A DNA stretch of 64,000 bases from Phaeosaccion multiseriatum (taxonomy: Eukaryota; Ochrophyta, other classes): positions 124,001-188,000 of the forward strand of contig OZ218961.1 of the NCBI GenBank assembly GCA_965112735.1, read 5' to 3'. Position numbers and translations under genes: made by a program. Below, piece after piece: positions 58,494-64,000 of this stretch (position 1 is its first letter; each line of letters opens with the position of its first letter). The notes under the pieces are model-generated. The model was not told where the DNA came from. It was given only the letters and a program-made list of their open reading frames with translations, and did no database searches.

Positions 58494-60693
58494 CAGAAAG
58501 ACAGAGATTCGCGTGTCCCCACCTTCCGCGCCCTCGGAGGCCTTCGCCATATGCTTCCATGCTGCTCCGCTGAATGCCATTGCCCCCTGTGCTTCAACTT
58601 CCTGCTTTTTACCCTGCCGTGTGGTGCCATCTGCTACTGCCATCTGCTGCCATCTCAGTTCGCGGACCAGGAGCTGCGAAGGAGAGAGATTGAAAAGCAC
58701 CGCCAGGCGCAGAAGAAGAGAGAACGGTGCGCAGGGGGCTGGGGAGGGGGGGGGTGTCAGGACAGAGGTGTCAGGACAGAGGCGTGAGGAGTGAGGGGTG
58801 AGAAGTAGGAGGTGTCAGGACAGAGGTGTCAGGACAGAGGTGTCAGGACAGAGGTGTCAGGACAGAGGTGTCAGGACAGAGGTGTCAGGACAGAGGTGTC
58901 AGGACAGAGGTGTCAGGACAGAGGTGTCAGGACAGAGGTGTCAGGACAGAGGTGTCAGGACAGAGGTGTCAGGACAGAGGTGTCAGGACAGAGGTGTCAG
59001 GACAGAGGTGTCAGGACAGAGGTGTCAGGACAGAGGTGTCAGGACAGAGGTGTCAGGACAGAGGTGTCAGGACAGAGGCGTGAGGAGTGAGGGGTGAGAA
59101 GTAGGAGGTGTCAGGACAGGGGTGAAATGTGAGGGGAAGGGGGTGAAGAACGAGGGGCGAGAGACCAAAGGCCGGCGGGCTGCTCTGCACTGCCCAGGAG
59201 GAGCTCTGCCTCCCACGCCGTTCGGACATCGAAAGGAGAAGACTTGCGTTGCGGCCTCGAGCCATGCACTGCCATCCCCCCCCTTTCCCCTCTCCTCTTC
59301 GCTGCCATCCATCCACTGCCATCCACTGCTGTCCATCCACTGCCACTCACTGCCGTCCAACCACTGCTGTGCACTGCCATAACCATCTTCGAGCCCTTTG
59401 TCTGCTGATTTGGCTGAACGAACCTTCCCTTATCCACTGCCACCCCTCCCCCCTCCCCATCCACTGCCATCCCTCCATCCTTAGGGACCAAGAGGAGGAG
59501 GAGAAGACAAAGCTCAAGAAGTCCTTTGAACACGAGAAGGTGAGAAGTTGAGAAGGTGGGGTGCGGTAGGAAGAGAATGGCAGTGGATGGTGTAAGAGAA
59601 TGGCAGTGGATGGTGTAAGAGAATGGCAGTGGATGGTGTAAGAGAATGGCAGTGGATTGTGTAAGAGAATGGCAGTGGATGGTATAAGAGAATGGCAGTG
59701 GATGGTGTAAGAGAATGGCAGTGAGAATGGCAGTGGATGGTGTACGAGAATGGCAGTGGATGGTGTAAGAGAATGGCAGTGGATGGCGTAAGAGAATGGC
59801 AGTGGATGGTATAAGAGAATGGCGGTGGATGGTAACTGAGAATGGCAGTGGATGGTGTAAGAGAATGGCAGTGGATGGTACAAAAGGATGGCAGTGGATG
59901 ATATTGCAAGCCATGGCCCTCTCTCTCTCCCTGTCCCCCTCCCTCTTTCTCTCCCTTTCTATCTCTTTTTCTCCCTCTCTCTCCCTCGCTCCCTCCCTCC
60001 CACTCTCTCCCTCTCCCTCTCCCTCCCTCCTTCTTGTCGATACCCCCACCCTTCTCCCTGCGATGCCCTGACTCGTGACCCTTGTCCTCCCGTCTGCCCT
60101 TCCCCCCTCCCATCCGTGTACTTGTGTGTGTGCGTGTGCGTGCGTGTGTGCGTGCGTGTGTGCGTGCGTGTGTGCGTGGCAGGCTTGGCGGGAAGAGAAC
60201 CGCAGGGAGGACCGTGTGGGGAATTGGAGGGACTTCAACACAAAGGTAAGGAAGGTGTCGTGTCATGCCCTTACGTTAGGGGGGATCTCCCATGTGAGGG
60301 GGGATTCAGCGGCCCCTCAGCGACACACTCTCAGCCACACCCCCTCCACACCCCCTCCTCCCTTCTCCGTCTCCCGTCCCCTCCTGCCCTTCCCTCCCTT
60401 CTCTTCCCCTCCCCTCCTCCCCTCCCCTCATCCCCTCCACCTGCTCCCTTCGTCCGCTCTTCTCCGACCCCTCTGTTGTGATGCTAACGCTGCCTGAACA
60501 AAACAATACATAACATCAACATACCATAACATCACATAACTTTGTATAACATGAATAGGGCAAGAAGAAGGCCAAGACGGGTGCCACGTCGACAAAGATG
60601 TGGAAGGAGGAGCAGCGCTCGGAAGAAGAGAAGAGCAAGACACAGGGGGGCGCCAACAATCTAGACACCGCATATAGAAAGAACTGGAAGTGA
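54321..60693 (+). CDS. DNAJC8: DNAJC8 (SPF31)-like J protein with N-terminal TPR domain
   Basis: Twelve exons: 54321-54664, 54865-54995, 55395-55499, 55913-56046, 56374-56472, 56729-56809, 57112-57195, 57526-57696, 58659-58726, 59485-59539, 60183-60245, 60559-60693; 489 residues, all phases consistent. After an acidic N-terminus, residues about 50-160 form an STI1/SGT-type TPR block ([40 protein letters not shown], then [20 protein letters not shown]). Charged helices follow. The J domain (about 272-326) reads [23 protein letters not shown] with intact HPD (LVHPDK, residues 304-306). The rest matches DNAJC8 closely ([20 protein letters not shown], the Arg/Glu helix, [20 protein letters not shown]). 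DNAJC8 is a spliceosome-associated J protein. The TPR addition could add Hsp70/Hsp90 contact. Its introns carry three separate minisatellites. Confidence 0.93.
54669..54724 (+). repeat. (GT)n microsatellite at a 5' splice site
   Basis: The first intron of the TPR-DNAJC8 gene begins GTAAGTGTGTGTG and continues as a GT array for about 55 bases. Confidence 0.9.
57700..58266 (+). repeat. 14-bp satellite GTAGAGGCATACGG, ~40 copies
   Basis: About 565 bases starting within a few bases of the donor after 57696. The unit is related to the dispersed GGAGGCATATGGG module found singly in many other introns. A diverged copy of the preceding exon end follows immediately at 58273-58312. Confidence 0.93.
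58755..59080 (+). repeat. 14-bp satellite GTGTCAGGACAGAG, ~23 copies
   Basis: Nearly perfect 14-base copies starting about 30 bases into the intron after 58726. A flanking phrase (GGCGTGAGGAGTGAGGGGTG) occurs on both sides of the array, at 58781 and 59077. Confidence 0.93.
59575..59895 (+). repeat. 23-bp repeat built on the GGCAGTGGATGG module
   Basis: About 13 copies of a unit containing AATGGCAGTGGATGGTGTAA followed by GAG. This is a local tandem expansion of the dispersed intron module in sense orientation, near the 5' end of the intron after 59539. Confidence 0.93.
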
Positions 60694-61884
<1,191 letters not shown>

Positions 61885-63847
61885 CTACTGTGTTTCCACC
61901 TCATCCCCGCCCCCTTCCCCTGCCATCCCCTCCCCTTCCACTGCCATCCCCTGCTCCTCCTGCAGCCTCTCCATGTCCTCTGAATAGCTTGCCAGCACTT
62001 TGTCCAATCTTCCAATCGCTCCGCCGACCACATCTGGCAGCAGTCTCGACATATCCATCCACAGAGGACGCACCACGAAGGTGAGGAAATCGCATTGGAG
62101 AGAGAGCTGACGGATCGGTACCTCCAGCCCCTTCCGATTCGGTGTGATTTTGACGGTTACAGAAGTGTGGGGTGAGGAAGGACGGAACGTGTTGCTCGTT
62201 GGTTAGGGGTTTGTAATGCGTTGGTTGGTTTGATGTGGCCGGTTTGGGGTTCAATGAGGTGGGGGTGGGGGACTACTGCGTGATTGGCACACAACACATT
62301 GACGCACATATACAGACAACATACATACACGCACGCACGTACACATAGCCATGGTCTTAACCAAACGCTTAGCCTTTAACTTAACGCAAGCTTAACCTCC
62401 TTCCCCTGAACCAAAACTTAAACCACCATACTGTATGGTAGGGACCTTAACATTATCGTTAACCATAGCGTTAACGCACATACCTGCATGTGAGCGGGCA
62501 CCGGCAGGCCCGCGCTCCTGGCCATGTCGGCTTGGAGCATGAACTCGAGATTGACACGCTCACCCCACTCCTTGGCCAGGCGGGGCACCATCGTTAACGT
62601 GCTCAGGTCACCTGTTGGTCATTCATGTTGGTGATACAGAGGGGGGGGAGGAGAGGGGGGAGGGGAGGGGAGGGGAGGGAGAGGAGAAGAGAGGGGTCAA
62701 TATCATCCATCCACCCACTGCCATTCATCCATTACCATCCATCCACTGCCATCCATCCAGTACCTGCGTGCACGACGACGTTGAACATGTTGAAGAGCAC
62801 AGGGGCACCCGTGATTTTCGATTTGGCCCCCGGAGCAAGCTCACTCACGCTCTGAGCCTCGCCCAGCAGCTGCGTAAGTCAAGAAATATCGGCACGTAAG
62901 GAGTGCGTAAGGGTCATGAAGGATGCGATGGTGCTGGAGAAAGTACCCACTGCGGGGGTCCTCCCTCCCTCCCTCCCTCCCTCCCTCTTTCCCTCCCCAT
63001 ATACCTCCACTCACCCGGCACATCTCCATATGATGGGTCATGTCAGTTCCAAGTATGCAGGAAACGATGAGGCGCTTCGCTCGTGCGGTCTCCGCCGGCC
63101 CGAGCAGCTTCAGAACATTGTTGGGCTCGCTGCACTGACCAGACCTGCCAGAGCTGCACAAATGACCGCCGCTGCTGCCGCTGCTGCCGCTGCTGCCACT
63201 GCTGTCGCTGCTGCTGCTACTGATGCCCGTATGACTACCGCTGCTGCTGCTGTCTCCTGTCTGATTGCCCATATGACTGCCCATATGACTGCCCATTAAA
63301 CTGCTACTGCTGCATGGTGTCAGGGTCCCAAAAGTCTTGGCCTTCAAGATGTTGCCCGTAAGTATCCTGCTGCCTGGAGCATGAGCCTTGGCCATGATGA
63401 TCTTGAAGGTTTCCGATATGTGGTGCCGCTCCAGCACGGAGTCGTCGCTGTACCGCATCGCCAGCTGTGAGTGGGAGGAGGGGGGAGCACCATACCACCC
63501 ATGATCAAGTTGGTGTCAGATGGAGGTGGCATATGTGTAGGATAGGTGGGCAGGTAGGTAGGTAGGCAGGTAGGTAGGTGGGTAGGTGGGCAGGAAGAGC
63601 GTTGGCAGTGGAACGCGAGAACGAACCGGGGGGGGGGGGGGGAGAGGGCATGAGAACAGAACCCAAACCTCGCTCTCAGCCACTGTGCATTCCAAAACGA
63701 GTGTGTCCCGCATGCCTCTAAGATGCCTCCATGATCCTATACCCCTACGTACCCTTACGTACTACCCTTCCTTACCTCGCTCTCTATTTGCATGGAGAAT
63801 TCGTTGGTGTGTCCGGGGTGGTCAATGTCGTGACACAGAGCCGCCAC
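61885..63847 (-). CDS. 3',5'-cyclic nucleotide phosphodiesterase, C-terminal part (5' end off the right edge)
   Basis: Visible exons (minus): 63847-63776, 63464-63015, 62869-62764, 62611-62484, 62106-61885; phases consistent and ending at TAG. The first visible exon has the metal-binding class I PDE signature VAALCHDIDHPGHTNEFSMQ. The next has LAMRYSDDSVLERHHISETF and, after a roughly 80-residue Ser/Gly/His insert (low-complexity, SSDSSGSSGSSG), LIVSCILGTDMTHHMEM. The following exons give ERVNLEFMLQADMARSAGLP, then QCDFLTFVVRPLWMDMSRLL, corresponding to the final helices and glutamine-pocket region. It hydrolyses cAMP and/or cGMP; specificity cannot be read. The Ser-rich insert between the metal-site helices is unusual. 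The tail (QGMAVEGEGMAGEG) is encoded by a copy of the intronic GGATGGCAGTGG module. Confidence 0.92.
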
Positions 63848-64000
63848 CTGTGAGTCAGGATTCAGGTGTATCACCACATAGCAGAGGTGTGTTCACAGGC
63901 ATATGGTCGTTTGGTGGATGGGTAGATACGTAGGAAGGGTATCACAGGCATACGGGTAGAGGAGTTAAGCACATCGACATCGATATTTGTTCGATTGATA

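Noticed and set aside
57633-58700. 355-codon minus-strand frame reading [14 protein letters not shown] repeats
   Set aside because: It is the translation of a 14-bp satellite within an intron of the TPR-DNAJC8 gene on the other strand; all frames are open because of the repeat.

Overview
The window is nuclear DNA of a photosynthetic eukaryote: intron-dense, moderately GC-rich and saturated with simple repeats. Three predicted N-termini have a signal peptide followed by an aromatic residue (AFAP in the HCF173-like gene, AFQA in PTOX, A-W in the gene at 18898). This is the bipartite presequence of a complex red-lineage plastid. A chromerid such as Vitrella or a stramenopile alga would fit, but I cannot separate them from the sequence alone. 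I rebuilt twelve genes exon by exon. All but two chain with consistent GT-AG phases: one junction in the PPP phosphatase gene is uncertain, and one intron of the PTOX gene is GC-AG.

Layout, left to right: (A, -) HCF173-like plastid protein, 3' end off the left edge; (B, +) PPP-family Ser/Thr phosphatase with C-terminal EF-hands; (C, -) PP2C phosphatase; (D, +) unrecognised, probably plastid-targeted protein; (E, -) plastid terminal oxidase with an N-terminal cyclic-nucleotide-binding-like domain; (F, -) intronless FkbM-type methyltransferase; (G, +) sulfotransferase with a glycosyltransferase-like N-terminal half; (H, -) HYPK; (I, +) IMP3; (K, -) secreted tandem protein of VHL-beta-like and prolyl 4-hydroxylase domains; (L, +) TPR-DNAJC8 fusion; (M, -) cyclic nucleotide phosphodiesterase, 5' end off the right edge. 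Apart from E/F, neighbours alternate strand, giving divergent promoter pairs (A/B, C/D, F/G, H/I, K/L) and convergent 3' ends (B/C, D/E, G/H, I/K, L/M).

Functional threads are plastid redox and photosystem biogenesis (A, E, perhaps D), phosphorylation and cyclic-nucleotide signalling (B, C, M and the sensor domain of E), secretory-pathway glycan and proline modification (F, G, K), and RNA/ribosome/proteostasis housekeeping (H, I, L).

The non-coding part is unusual. Introns are built from a few recurring short modules. One (core GGATGGCAGTGGATGG) tends to lie in sense near 5' splice sites and in antisense near 3' splice sites, in genes on both strands. A second (CTGTATCACCAACAG) is itself the 3' splice site of several introns. 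Many introns also carry private minisatellites, and at least one has the hallmarks of recent birth by tandem exon duplication. The most novel items are the VHL/prolyl-hydroxylase tandem protein (K), the cyclic-nucleotide-sensor/PTOX fusion (E) and the intron architecture.
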